Shown: positions 1-7,441 of the stretch, in pieces
Layout of the letters: each line of letters opens with the position of its first letter
Position numbering within the stretch: position 1 is the first letter of the stretch
Assembly: GCA_017940445.1 (NCBI GenBank)
Contig: JAGAYQ010000462.1
Span: 1-13,180, forward strand
DNA from: Pyramidobacter sp.
GTDB lineage: Bacteria > Synergistota > Synergistia > Synergistales > Dethiosulfovibrionaceae
DNA length: 13,180 bases
Direction: 5' to 3'
Translations under genes and position numbers: made by a program
The notes under the pieces: model-generated
Told to the model about the DNA's origin: nothing
Database searches by the model: none
Seen by the model: the letters and a program-made list of their open reading frames with translations, nothing else

Positions 1-499
1 CGTTGACCGTGTCGTCGGTGATCTCGTTCAGGATCTCGACTTTATAAGGGTCTTTGCGCTCGGTAAAGAGCTCAATGGCTTTCTCGCGCGCGATGCGTTC
101 GCGGCGCAGAGGCACGGAGCGCTTGGCGATCTTGTGCATCTCTTTCTCGATCTTGGGAAGATCACTCTCGGAGATGGGCTCGGGGAACTGGATGTCGTAA
201 TAGAATCCGTCCTTGATGGTGGGACCGATAGCAACGACAGCGCCGGGATAGAGGTGGCACACGGCTTCGGCAAGCAGGTGAGCCGTGCTGTGGCGGACGA
301 TGTCAAGTCCTTCATCCGACTCGGGAACGACAGGAGCGACGACCGCATCGTGATCAACGACGACGTCGAGGTCGACGGGCTTGCCGTCGACAAGCGCGGC
401 GATCGCGCCTTTGCCCAGTTTCCACGCGGCCAGCACGTCGCCGGCCTTGAGCGCTTCACTTTCCAGCATCTGGCCCTCAGGGCCGCTGTATTTGAACAT
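1..499 (-). CDS. thrS: Threonyl-tRNA synthetase, N-terminal part (cut by left edge)
   Basis: This gene charges tRNA-Thr with threonine in the cytoplasm. Only the first 166 residues are in the window, and the gene continues past the left edge. Residues 1-62 fit the N-terminal TGS domain, which is somewhat divergent. From residue 63 the editing (N2) domain begins with DEGLDIVRHSTAHLLAEAV. H70 and H74 form the HxxxH of the editing site that removes mischarged serine. The signature GPTIKDGFYYD follows at residues 92-102. The class II catalytic core and anticodon-binding domain lie outside the window. The ATG at 499-497 is chosen because AAGGAGG lies about 11 bases upstream. The gene follows dut after 59 bp and probably shares the pnp-dut transcript. 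No T-box leader is visible in that gap, so T-box control from here is unlikely. The family assignment is very secure. Confidence 0.96.
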   Translation of the reverse strand, partial: MFKYSGPEGQMLESEALKAGDVLAAWKLGKGAIAALVDGKPVDLDVVVDHDAVVAPVVPESDEGLDIVRHSTAHLLAEAVCHLYPGAVVAIGPTIKDGFYYDIQFPEPISESDLPKIEKEMHKIAKRSVPLRRERIAREKAIELFTERKDPYKVEILNEITDDTVN

Positions 500-519
500 G
501 ATGAAATTTCCTCCTTCGC

Positions 520-542
520 CTGAACGCATACGGGACGTTCAG
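520..542 (-). other. Intercistronic hairpin between dut and thrS
   Basis: CTGAACG and CGTTCAG form a 7-bp perfect stem (520-526 with 536-542) around a 9-nt loop. It sits just before the thrS ribosome binding site. No T-run follows on the minus strand, so it is not a typical intrinsic terminator. It could mark an RNA processing or stability site between the two cistrons. That role is inference. Confidence 0.45.
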
Positions 543-558
543 CGCGTTTTCAATATTT

Positions 559-993
559 TTATACGCCGGTGTGGCCGAAACCGCCTTCGCCGCGTTCGCT
601 TTCTGCGAGCGACTCAGCGGGCTGCCACACGGCGCGCGCAACGGGAGCGACGATCATCTGCGCGATGCGGTCGCCCTTGCTGATGACAAACGGTTCTTTG
701 CCCAGGTTGATCAGGATCACGCGGATCTCGCCGCGATAATCGGCGTCGATCGTGCCGGGCGCATTAGGGACGGAGATAGCGTGTTTGAGCGCCAGACCGC
801 TGCGGGGGCGTATCTGCGCCTCAAAGCCGTCGGGCAGCTCGATATGAAGTCCCGTGCCCACCCCGGCGGTTTCACCGGGGTTCAGCACCAGTCCTTCGTT
901 TGCTCGCAGATCCATCCCCGCCGATTGCGGCGTGGCATATTCGGGCAGCTGGATTTCCGGACTGTCCCGAAGGATCTTCACGGTGACGTTCAT
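559..993 (-). CDS. dut: Deoxyuridine 5'-triphosphate nucleotidohydrolase (dUTPase)
   Basis: dUTPase hydrolyses dUTP to dUMP and pyrophosphate. This keeps uracil out of DNA and supplies dUMP for thymidylate synthesis. The 144-residue protein has the usual trimeric dUTPase length and all five motifs in order: AGMDLRA (25-31), PRSGLALK (63-70), [11 protein letters not shown] (80-90) with catalytic D83 and Y86, GDRIAQMIV (107-115), and the glycine-rich C-terminal arm [10 protein letters not shown] (134-143) that closes over the substrate. The ATG at 993-991 lies 24 bp after the pnp stop and fits the family N-terminus. No clear Shine-Dalgarno sequence precedes it, so translation may depend on ribosomes coming from pnp. 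The gene sits between pnp and thrS on the same strand and is probably part of one transcript. The function is very secure. Only the translation start context is odd. Confidence 0.97.
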   Translation of the reverse strand: MNVTVKILRDSPEIQLPEYATPQSAGMDLRANEGLVLNPGETAGVGTGLHIELPDGFEAQIRPRSGLALKHAISVPNAPGTIDADYRGEIRVILINLGKEPFVISKGDRIAQMIVAPVARAVWQPAESLAESERGEGGFGHTGV

Positions 994-1017
994 GAGCGTC
1001 AGTCGTTTCTGTATGGT

Positions 1018-3267
1018 CTAACGGCGGTCGCGGCGCGAGCCGAAACGGTCTCCGCCTTCACGGCGGGGGCCGCGGTCGCCGTCACGGCGCGGGGGCAGCG
1101 ATGCGGGAGGCAGGGCGGCGATCATCCGATCGCGATCCTCTTCAGCAGCCATGTACTGAGTCAGGCCGGCCTTCTCGATCAGAGCGGGATCGGCCAGCAG
1201 ACGGCGGCGGGAGAGATTGATGCGGTTCTGGTCGTCGATCTCCTTGACCATGACGGTCACATGATCGCCGGGCTTGAAGACGTCTTCGATCTTGCCGATG
1301 TGACGAGTGCTGACCTCGCTGATGTGCAGCAGGCCTTCCTTGCCGGGCAGCACTTCGACGAAGGCGCCGAAGGCCATCAGGCGGGTAACGGTACCGTAGA
1401 AGGCTTCGCCGGCTTCGACTTCGCGGACGATGTCGTGGATCATCTGGCGGGCTTTCTCAACGCTGTCGGGCGACACGGCGGAGATGTAGACGCTGCCGTC
1501 GTCTTCGACATTGATCTTGGCGCCGCTCTCCTGGACGATGTTGCGGATGACCTTGCCGCCAGGTCCGATCACGTCGCGGATCTTGTCGGGATCGATGTTC
1601 ATCGTGAAGATGCGGGGCGCGTTGGGAGACAGCGGCGCAGGAGCGGGGATGCAGGCTTCCATCGTGTCGAGGATCTGCATACGGGCCTGATGCGCCTGTG
1701 CCAGAGCGCGGGAAAGCACTTCGCGGGTGATGCCGCCGGCCTTGTTGTCCATCTGCAGGGCCGTCACACCGTCGCGGGTGCCGGCGACTTTAAAGTCCAT
1801 GTCGCCGTAGTGGTCTTCGAGGCCCTGAATGTCGGTAAGGATGACCATGTCGTCGCCCTCTTTGATGAGGCCCATGGCGATGCCGGCCACATGCTTTTTC
1901 ATCGGCACGCCAGCGGCCATCAGCGAAAGGCTGCCGCCGCAGATCGAAGCCTGCGAGCTGGAACCGTTCGACTCCATGATGTCGGAGACAACGCGGACGA
2001 CATAGGGGAATTCTTCTTCGGAAGGAACTAGCGGAGCCAAGGCGCGCTCTGCGAGCGCACCGTGACCGATCTCGCGGCGGCCGGGGCCGCGCATGGGCTT
2101 GATCTCGCCCACGGAATAGGGCGGGAAGTTGTAATGCAGCAGGAAACGCTTGTTGGGCTCGTTGAGCTTGAGGCCGTCCATGAGCTGGTCGTCCTCGCCC
2201 AGCATCCCCAGCGTGGTGACGACAAGGGCCTGGGTCTCGCCGCGGGTGAACAGGGCCGAACCGTGGACACGGGGCAGCACATTGACTTCGCAGGACAGCG
2301 GACGGATCTCGTCGGTGGCGCGGCCGTCGGCGCGAACCTTGTCGCGAGCCGTGATGGTGCGCATCGTGTGCTTGACAAGGTTCTCGACAACACCGGCAAT
2401 GTACGCATCAGCGTCGGCATAGGTATCGGCAAAGTGCTCTACCGCCTTGGCGACAAGAGCGGAAATCGCCGCGCCGCGCTCCTTCTTGCCGTGGATCATG
2501 ACGGCTTTGGCCGTCTCGTCGGCAAGGCTGGCCGCGACCCAGCTGTCGATCTCTTCAAACTTCTCAGGCGCGGGCAGGACGGCCTTGGGCTGTCCGATCT
2601 CTTCGCGCACCTGCAGCTGGAAGGCGACGATCTTCTTGATCTCTTCCTGAGCGACCGTCAGCGCCTCGACGAGCAGATCCTCGGAAACTTCCTTGGCGCC
2701 GGCTTCAACCATCGTGATGCCGCCGGCGTGACCGGCAACAGTGAGGTCGAGCGTGCTCTCAGCCATCTGCTCTTCTGTCGGATTGACAACGAGTGAGCCG
2801 TTGATGCAGCCCATGCGCACAGCGCCCACAGGACCATTCCAGGGAATGTTGGAGATGGTCAGCGCCATCGACGCAGCGTTGATGGCGAGGATGTTGGCCG
2901 GATGCAGCTGATCGACGGAAAGCACCGTGGCAACGACATGGACGTCGTTGCGCATAGAGTCGTCAAACAGCGAGCGGATCGAGCGGTCGACCACGCGCGC
3001 ACTCAGGATCGCCGTCTGCGAGGGACGGCCCTCGCGCTTGATGTAGCCGCCGGGGATCTTTCCGGCAGCATAGTAGCGTTCTTCAAAATCCACCAGCAGC
3101 GGGAAGAAATCCAGTCCCGCGCGGGGCTTGTCGGACATGCAGACAGTTGTGAGCACCGTGGTCTCACCGTGCTGCGCGACGATAGCCGCGCCCGCCTGCT
3201 TGGCGATCTTGCCGGTCTTAAAGACCAGGTCGGTCCCGCCAACGTTCAAAGTATACGTCTTTTCCAT
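1018..3267 (-). CDS. pnp: Polynucleotide phosphorylase (PNPase)
   Basis: PNPase degrades RNA 3' to 5' by phosphorolysis and can also add 3' tails, acting as a cytoplasmic homotrimer in mRNA turnover. The 749 residues hold the first RNase PH domain (about 1-140), a helical linker, the second RNase PH domain (about 312-540), a KH domain (556-615, loop IGPGGKV at 567-573), an S1 domain (620-688) and a charged tail. The active-site segments are intact: GSSSQAS at 435-441, D485 and D491, equivalent to S438, D486 and D492 of the E. coli enzyme. The last 23 residues (727-749) contain ten arginines and four aspartates. The ATG at 3267 has a good GAGGAG upstream. rpsO lies upstream on the same strand, as in many bacteria, but a terminator stands between them, so pnp may have its own promoter or depend on readthrough. 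dut follows after 24 bp. Confidence 0.98.
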   Translation of the reverse strand: MEKTYTLNVGGTDLVFKTGKIAKQAGAAIVAQHGETTVLTTVCMSDKPRAGLDFFPLLVDFEERYYAAGKIPGGYIKREGRPSQTAILSARVVDRSIRSLFDDSMRNDVHVVATVLSVDQLHPANILAINAASMALTISNIPWNGPVGAVRMGCINGSLVVNPTEEQMAESTLDLTVAGHAGGITMVEAGAKEVSEDLLVEALTVAQEEIKKIVAFQLQVREEIGQPKAVLPAPEKFEEIDSWVAASLADETAKAVMIHGKKERGAAISALVAKAVEHFADTYADADAYIAGVVENLVKHTMRTITARDKVRADGRATDEIRPLSCEVNVLPRVHGSALFTRGETQALVVTTLGMLGEDDQLMDGLKLNEPNKRFLLHYNFPPYSVGEIKPMRGPGRREIGHGALAERALAPLVPSEEEFPYVVRVVSDIMESNGSSSQASICGGSLSLMAAGVPMKKHVAGIAMGLIKEGDDMVILTDIQGLEDHYGDMDFKVAGTRDGVTALQMDNKAGGITREVLSRALAQAHQARMQILDTMEACIPAPAPLSPNAPRIFTMNIDPDKIRDVIGPGGKVIRNIVQESGAKINVEDDGSVYISAVSPDSVEKARQMIHDIVREVEAGEAFYGTVTRLMAFGAFVEVLPGKEGLLHISEVSTRHIGKIEDVFKPGDHVTVMVKEIDDQNRINLSRRRLLADPALIEKAGLTQYMAAEEDRDRMIAALPPASLPPRRDGDRGPRREGGDRFGSRRDRR

Positions 3268-3315
3268 GTGAAAGACTCCTCCTCATATTCTTCGATTTCG
3301 ATGAGCAATAGCGTT

Positions 3316-3324
3316 AGAATATCA
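3316..3324 (-). promoter_or_regulatory. Possible pnp promoter (extended -10)
   Basis: On the minus strand TGA-TATTCT forms an extended -10 element about 50 bases before the pnp start. TATTCT matches the consensus at four of six positions and no good -35 is present. Transcription would begin near 3309. Just upstream, overlapping the TGA, is a small inverted repeat TCACG-ATTT-TGTGA. This is a weak prediction. The 181-bp gap is AT-rich and otherwise holds only the rpsO terminator. Confidence 0.28.
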
Positions 3325-3398
3325 CAAAATCGTGAAAAATGAGAGACAAAATTCATGTTTCATCGTATTTTTTTCATTCACCGCTAAAAAATAGGTAT

Positions 3399-3437
3399 AA
3401 AAAACGAGAGAATCCCGCACAGCAGGATTCTCTCGTT
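3399..3437 (-). terminator. Intrinsic terminator of rpsO
   Basis: A 13-bp perfect stem (3403-3415 with 3425-3437, core CGAGAGAATCC/GGATTCTCTCG) encloses a 9-nt loop. On the minus strand it runs into TTTTTT (complement of 3399-3404), followed by an AT-rich stretch. It begins 11 bp after the rpsO stop. On the plus strand no T-run follows, so it acts only in the rpsO direction. It separates rpsO from pnp, unless readthrough or antitermination occurs. Confidence 0.9.
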
Positions 3438-3448
3438 CGTCCCGAAAG

Positions 3449-3715
3449 CTAGTGGCGCAGGCCGAGGCTCTCGATCAGCGTCTTGTAGCGGCCGAAATCC
3501 TTGGCGCTGAGGTAGCGCAGGAGCTTGCGGCGCTTGCCGACGAGGGACAGAAGGCCCTTCTTGGAATGGTAATCGTGGATGTGAACCTTCAGGTGCTCGG
3601 TCAGGTCGCGAATGCGCTTGGTAAGCACAGCGATCTGCACTTCAGGCGAACCGGTGTCGCCCTCGTGAACGCGGTACTGCTCGATGATCTCCGTCTTGAC
3701 ACTCTTTTCCAGCAT
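3449..3715 (-). CDS. rpsO: 30S ribosomal protein S15
   Basis: S15 binds the central domain of 16S rRNA early in assembly of the small subunit platform. The 88-residue protein is one residue shorter than E. coli S15 and conserved throughout. The rRNA-binding residues H41, D48 and S51 in [11 protein letters not shown], and the basic stretch [10 protein letters not shown] (60-69), are all present. The ATG at 3715-3713 has GAGGTGA six bases upstream. That Shine-Dalgarno is itself inside a three-codon frame, ATG-AGG-TGA (3730-3722). A strong promoter (3836-3864), a roughly 114-nt structured leader and a terminator right after the stop make this a self-contained transcription unit, with pnp downstream. 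In several bacteria S15 represses its own mRNA by binding the leader. Whether that happens here is inference. Confidence 0.98.
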   Translation of the reverse strand: MLEKSVKTEIIEQYRVHEGDTGSPEVQIAVLTKRIRDLTEHLKVHIHDYHSKKGLLSLVGKRRKLLRYLSAKDFGRYKTLIESLGLRH

Positions 3716-3829
3716 TTCACTTCACCTCATGGGGCAAGATTCCTGAAACAGCGAAGTCCGCGCGCCTTTCGGCGCTCCATGGGAATGACCGAAAGCGACA
3801 GTTATCGGGAACATCGGAGTAACAGGTCG
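3716..3829 (-). promoter_or_regulatory. rpsO mRNA leader with a GNRA hairpin, possible S15 autoregulatory element
   Basis: From the predicted start near 3829 to the ATG the leader is about 114 nt. It contains a perfect hairpin GCGCC-GAAA-GGCGC (3775 to 3762 on the minus strand) with a GNRA tetraloop. Upstream in the leader, CGCTTTCGG (complement of 3789-3797) can pair with CCGAAAGGCG of that same hairpin (complement of 3763-3772) with one bulged G. The two segments can therefore form exclusive hairpins, or a loop interaction of TTTC with GAAA. Such switching is typical of S15-binding leaders in other bacteria. No homology to a known leader class can be shown by eye. Confidence 0.4.
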
Positions 3830-3835
3830 ACGTGA

Positions 3836-3864
3836 ATTGTATCACCCGCCAGCGCAAAGCGCAA
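3836..3864 (-). promoter_or_regulatory. rpsO promoter (sigma-70 type)
   Basis: On the minus strand TTGCGC (complement of 3859-3864) and TACAAT (complement of 3836-3841) are separated by exactly 17 bp. The -10 is preceded by TGA, which makes it an extended -10. The predicted start is near 3829. This is the best-looking promoter in the window and points toward rpsO. Confidence 0.8.
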
Positions 3865-3941
3865 GCGTTTTTATCGGTCCGGTCCGTCCTGCGTTTTTTG
3901 GGCGATATGAAAATATAAAATCCGCATCTGAGCTCTGGTAT

Positions 3942-3970
3942 TTTACAAAAAACACGGTAGAATATATATT
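3942..3970 (+). promoter_or_regulatory. Promoter of the GntR-type regulator
   Basis: TTTACA (3942-3947) and TATATT (3965-3970) each match consensus at five of six positions and are 17 bp apart. The predicted start is near 3977, which gives a 39-nt leader. The -10 overlaps the perfect palindrome AATATATATT (3961-3970). With flanking TA pairs this makes a 16-bp imperfect palindrome (3958-3973) that could serve as an operator. The operator role is speculative. Confidence 0.62.
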
Positions 3971-4015
3971 ATAGAACTAAGGCGCAACTTACCTATAAAG
4001 GAGAACGCGATCTAC

Positions 4016-4693
4016 ATGACACTCGAAGAACTCATGCCGCGCATCAGCGGCGACAAAGCGGCCTCGTACTATATTGCCAGCGTGCTGCGCGAGGCAATCT
4101 ACCGCGGTATTCTGCATGACGGCGAACAGCTTTTGCAGAATCAGCTCGCCGCCCGCATGGGCGTTTCCCCTATTCCCCTGCGTGAGGCGCTCAAGCAGCT
4201 TGAGATCGAGGGACTAGTCGAGTTCCGCGGCCGCCGCGGCGCCATCGTCTCCGGCCTCACGCTCGAAGATGCCCGCGAGATCTACGACATGCTCACCTGG
4301 CTGGAAACAGGCGTGATGAAGATCGCCTTTGACCAGATCTCCAACGCGCTGATCCAGGAGCAGGAAAAGCGCCTCTCCGAAATGGAAACAGAAGAAGATC
4401 CGATCAAGTGGCGCGACCTGAACACGCTGTTCCACACGTCGCTGTACGAGCCGGCCGACCGGCCCATGACGATCGATTCGATCATCAAGCTGCACCATCA
4501 GGTGGACCGCTACATCCGCAATCACCTCAGCTCGATGCGCAAGGAATCTGAAGCGCAGCACCGCGAGATCCTCGAAGGTGTAAAAGCGCACGACCTTCCC
4601 CGCACGATCAAGGCCCTCGAAAGCCATCTGCTCAACACATCAAAGGACCTTCAGGCCTACATGCGCCACCACCCCAGCGACGTGCGCGAGTGA
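4016..4693 (+). CDS. GntR-family transcriptional regulator with FCD ligand domain
   Basis: This is a DNA-binding regulator of the FadR subfamily. Residues 15-79 form the winged helix-turn-helix, with LAARMGVSPIPLREALKQLE as the recognition part and a wing at RGRRGAIVS. Residues 84-213 form an all-helical FCD domain. H140, H182 and H204 sit where this family binds a metal next to a carboxylate-type ligand. The fourth ligand, often Asp, is N136 here (LNTLFH). FCD regulators respond to small organic acids, but the effector cannot be read from the sequence. AAAGGAG lies 12 bases before the ATG, which is farther than usual. An in-frame ATC would be better spaced but is an unlikely start. The gene stands alone, diverging from rpsO and converging on recN, with its own promoter and terminators. 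No enzyme or transporter target is adjacent, so it may act elsewhere or on itself. Confidence 0.93.
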   Translation: MTLEELMPRISGDKAASYYIASVLREAIYRGILHDGEQLLQNQLAARMGVSPIPLREALKQLEIEGLVEFRGRRGAIVSGLTLEDAREIYDMLTWLETGVMKIAFDQISNALIQEQEKRLSEMETEEDPIKWRDLNTLFHTSLYEPADRPMTIDSIIKLHHQVDRYIRNHLSSMRKESEAQHREILEGVKAHDLPRTIKALESHLLNTSKDLQAYMRHHPSDVRE

Positions 4694-4754
4694 TCCTCCA
4701 TTCTTCCCACGGATCAAACCGCTAACGATGTATTTGCAAAGGCCTTCCCGCCTG

Positions 4755-4777
4755 GCACCTTTGACCGGTGCTTTTTT
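4755..4777 (+). terminator. Terminator downstream of the GntR-type regulator
   Basis: GCACC (4755-4759) and GGTGC (4767-4771) form a 5-bp stem with a 7-nt loop, directly followed by six T residues (4772-4777). The stem is short, and the stronger inverted repeat at 4799-4850 lies just downstream as a second stop. Confidence 0.62.
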
Positions 4778-4798
4778 CGGACGTGACGCCTGATCACA

Positions 4799-4850
4799 AA
4801 AAACGCAGACGTATCATTGCGCTAAAAAGCAATGATACGTCTGCGTTTTT
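4799..4850. terminator. Bidirectional terminator between the GntR-type gene and recN (22-bp perfect stem)
   Basis: Two 22-nt arms (4799-4820 and 4829-4850) are perfect reverse complements around the 8-nt loop GCTAAAAA. The outer five pairs are A-T, so each strand ends its hairpin in a run of at least five T residues. It lies 12 bp after the recN stop and 105 bp after the regulator stop, between convergent genes. It is therefore read as a shared terminator. The stem is long for an intrinsic terminator. Confidence 0.88.
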
Positions 4851-4862
4851 GTAAAGATCGGG

Positions 4863-6518
4863 TCAAACGCTTTCACGGCCGGAAAGCAGCTTTCTGGCGT
4901 GGGCAAGGGCTTCCTGGTCACCGCTGCGGCCGGAGAGCATGCGCGCGATCTCACGGGCGCGTTCCTCTCCCTCCACCTTTGTCACCGTCGAAAGGTCGCC
5001 GCTGCGCTCAACTTTGTAATGCTGATCCGCCATCGCGGCAATGCTGGCCTCGTGCGTGATAAGGATGACCTGAACGTGATCGGCCAGCTCGCGCAGCTTG
5101 AGCCCCGTCAGGTACGCCGCCCGTCCGCCCAGCCCGGCTTCCACTTCGTCAAAGACGACAGTGGGGGCGATCAGCTCGTCAGGCACCGACACCTGGATCG
5201 CCAGCAGGATGCGGCTGAGCTCGCCGCCGGATGCTGCTTTGGCGACGGGGATCTCCTGTTCGCCGCGCAGAAGGACAAAATCCACCTTCTCGGCGCCTGT
5301 CGAGCGCAGCTTGGTCGTCTCGGTGACGCGGACGCGAAACTGCGAATGCTCCATCGCCAGATCGGCAAGGTTCTTCGTGACACGGGCCTGAAGCTGTTCT
5401 GCCGCGGCCGTGCGCAGCTCAAGGAGCGTTTTTGCCTCGCGGGCAAGCGCTTTTTTGGCTTCGCCGGCCTTCTCCGTCAGCTCGGCCTGAACTTTAGCGC
5501 ACTCGCCCAGCCAGCGCAGCTCTTCCTCGCCCGTGCGCCAGAAATCGAGCAGTTCGGCCAGCGTCGCAGCCTTAGCAGCGCGCTTGCACTTGCGGATCTG
5601 TCCGATCGTCGTCTCAAGTTCGTCGAGCTCCGCTTCAAGATTCTCGATCCGTTCAGCCGGAGCCAGTGCCGACAGTGTCTCAACAAGCGCGTCGAGCTCA
5701 CCCAGCAAGCGCTGCGACCGTTCGGCTACGTCCTCGCGCTCGTCGCCTGACAGCCCCGAAGAAAGTCCTTCGAGCGTCTCTGAGAGCTCGGCCGAGAGTC
5801 CGCCGGTCTCGTCATTGCGGAGCATCTTCAGGCGGCCGCGCAGGTCACGCAGGCGGCGCAGCTCGCGCTCGTCAGCCTCATACTGGGCGGTCAGCTTCGC
5901 CTCGCTATCAGGCTCCAGCTTCAGCCGCGAGAGAATGGGAGCGATCGCGGTCAGCTCACCGTACGTTTCTGTCACCGTTTTCTCACGGGCGCGGTTCTGC
6001 CGCAGTTCGCGCTCATAATCAAGGACCTGGGCAAAAAGCGTTTCCAGCCGCACACGGCATTCACGCAGAGGCTGGCCTCCGCAGGCGTCGAGCATGGCAA
6101 GCTGCCGTTCCGGGTCGAGAAGTTCAAGCTGAGCGAACTGGCTTTGGATCGTGATCAGCGTACGGGCCGCATCGGCAAGGACGTTCAGAGGAACCGTGCG
6201 TCCCTGCACCGCACTTTTGCCGCGGCCGGAACGGGAAAGCTCCCGTTTCAGCGAAAATGAGCAGTCCTGCGGCTGAAGATCATCATCGAGGCCGCCGATC
6301 GCACCGGAGACGTAAAAAAAAGCTTCTGCGGCCGCCGTATCGTCGCCGGCGCGGATGGTCCCCGCCGAACCGCGCCGGCCGCAGACAAGTTCAAGACCGC
6401 GCACGAGACTGCTCTTGCCGGCACCGCTTTCACCCGTCACAGCAGTCAGCCCGCTGCCGAAACTCAGTTCAGCACGCGCGATGCCGCCCACAGACGTGAG
6501 ACGCAGTTCGTCAAGCAC
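4863..6518 (-). CDS. recN: DNA repair protein RecN
   Basis: RecN is an SMC-like ATPase that helps hold and repair broken DNA in homologous recombination. The 551 residues match the family length. The N-terminal ATPase half has Walker A GESGAGKS (29-36). A long charged coiled-coil region follows (about 150-350). The C-terminal half has the ABC signature ASGGELSR (429-436), Walker B TVVFDE with D457 and E458, and the switch histidine H489 in LITHEAS. The end, EIARMLSG, is also typical. The start is a GTG at 6518-6516 preceded by GGAGG seven bases upstream. It overlaps the nadK stop by 8 bases (GTGCTTGA), so the two genes are translationally coupled. This is the last gene of the operon and is followed by the bidirectional terminator. 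No argR gene lies beside it, although many relatives carry argR between tlyA or nadK and recN. The assignment is very secure. Confidence 0.97.
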   Translation of the reverse strand: MLDELRLTSVGGIARAELSFGSGLTAVTGESGAGKSSLVRGLELVCGRRGSAGTIRAGDDTAAAEAFFYVSGAIGGLDDDLQPQDCSFSLKRELSRSGRGKSAVQGRTVPLNVLADAARTLITIQSQFAQLELLDPERQLAMLDACGGQPLRECRVRLETLFAQVLDYERELRQNRAREKTVTETYGELTAIAPILSRLKLEPDSEAKLTAQYEADERELRRLRDLRGRLKMLRNDETGGLSAELSETLEGLSSGLSGDEREDVAERSQRLLGELDALVETLSALAPAERIENLEAELDELETTIGQIRKCKRAAKAATLAELLDFWRTGEEELRWLGECAKVQAELTEKAGEAKKALAREAKTLLELRTAAAEQLQARVTKNLADLAMEHSQFRVRVTETTKLRSTGAEKVDFVLLRGEQEIPVAKAASGGELSRILLAIQVSVPDELIAPTVVFDEVEAGLGGRAAYLTGLKLRELADHVQVILITHEASIAAMADQHYKVERSGDLSTVTKVEGEERAREIARMLSGRSGDQEALAHARKLLSGRESV

Positions 6519-7383
6519 GGCGGCTCCTCCTCTCCGTCACAGGGTTCCAGCCCCACATCAGCTTTTCATGAAGCAGGTCATAATAGTCAAAATGAGGCAG
6601 CGAGATCATGCTCACGCAGTGGTCCGCCGACAGCGAGACCTGAAGCTGTTCGTCCGCGCGCAGCGGAAAGACCTCGTCGCCGTCGACGGTAAGGAACAGT
6701 TCGCTGCCCTCGGTCGCCCGCAGCGTCAGGCAGTCGCCGGGGCCCAGCAGCGTGGGACGCGCGTAGAGCGTATGCGCGCAGATGGGAACAAGCTCCATGC
6801 AGTCCAGCGAAGGCGGCACGATCGGCCCTCCGGCCGACAGCGCATAAGCCGTCGAACCCGTCGGCGTCGCGACGATCAGACCATCGGCGCGGTATTCGCA
6901 CATCGGCTTGCCCTGCACCTGAACGTCGATCGAGACGAGACGTGCCTGACTCCCCTTGAGGACAAAGTCGTTGAGCGCGAAAACGCGCTTCGCGACATCA
7001 GCTCCGACAAGATCTCCCTGAAGGAAGCGGCGCTTCTCGACAGAAAAATCGCCGCGCTCGATCTGCAGCACCTCTTCTTTTGCCCGCAGCGGATCGCCGA
7101 CGGCAAGAAAGCCAAGATGCCCCGTGCAGATACCGAACAGGCTGATCCCGGCATTCTGCACCATGCGTGCGGCTTTCAGAAAGGTGCCGTCGCCGCCGAT
7201 GACCAGAGCTGTATCAACTTCGCTCAGCCAGCGTTCGAGCGGCAGGGACGGCTGTTTCAGGACCTGCGCTTCTTCCGGATAGAGCAGAAAGGGAACTCCC
7301 CGCTCCTCTCCCCAGACGCACAGCTCCTGAGCGAGCCGAACCGCTTCGGGCTTTGTCAGATTGGTGATCAGACCGAACTTCAT
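6511..7383 (-). CDS. nadK: NAD kinase
   Basis: NAD kinase phosphorylates NAD to NADP, the only direct source of NADP in the cell. The protein has 290 residues and the family motifs: GGDGTFLKAAR starting at residue 63, where D65 is the catalytic aspartate, then NDFVLKG, and the substrate-binding YRADGLIVATPTGSTAYALS. The C-terminal DGDE segment lies in LFLTVDGDEVFPL. I chose the ATG at 7383-7381 because GGAGG lies nine bases upstream and because MKFGLITN is a normal family start. The frame stays open for another 51 codons upstream, but that part overlaps the tlyA end and looks non-coding. The gene lies 109 bp after tlyA, with a possible promoter in the gap, and overlaps recN by 8 bases. nadK next to recN is a widespread arrangement. 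Confidence 0.96.
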   Translation of the reverse strand: MKFGLITNLTKPEAVRLAQELCVWGEERGVPFLLYPEEAQVLKQPSLPLERWLSEVDTALVIGGDGTFLKAARMVQNAGISLFGICTGHLGFLAVGDPLRAKEEVLQIERGDFSVEKRRFLQGDLVGADVAKRVFALNDFVLKGSQARLVSIDVQVQGKPMCEYRADGLIVATPTGSTAYALSAGGPIVPPSLDCMELVPICAHTLYARPTLLGPGDCLTLRATEGSELFLTVDGDEVFPLRADEQLQVSLSADHCVSMISLPHFDYYDLLHEKLMWGWNPVTERRSRRA

Positions 7384-7441
7384 TGACTTCTTCCTCCATG
7401 CCGGCCGATACTGTTTTTCTTCAGCCGGCGATTCCACGAAG

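Noticed and set aside
571..2031. A 486-codon open frame on the plus strand, antisense to dut and pnp.
   Set aside because: It is a codon-bias shadow: both minus-strand genes are intact, with full motifs, and the antisense protein resembles no family and has no ribosome binding site.
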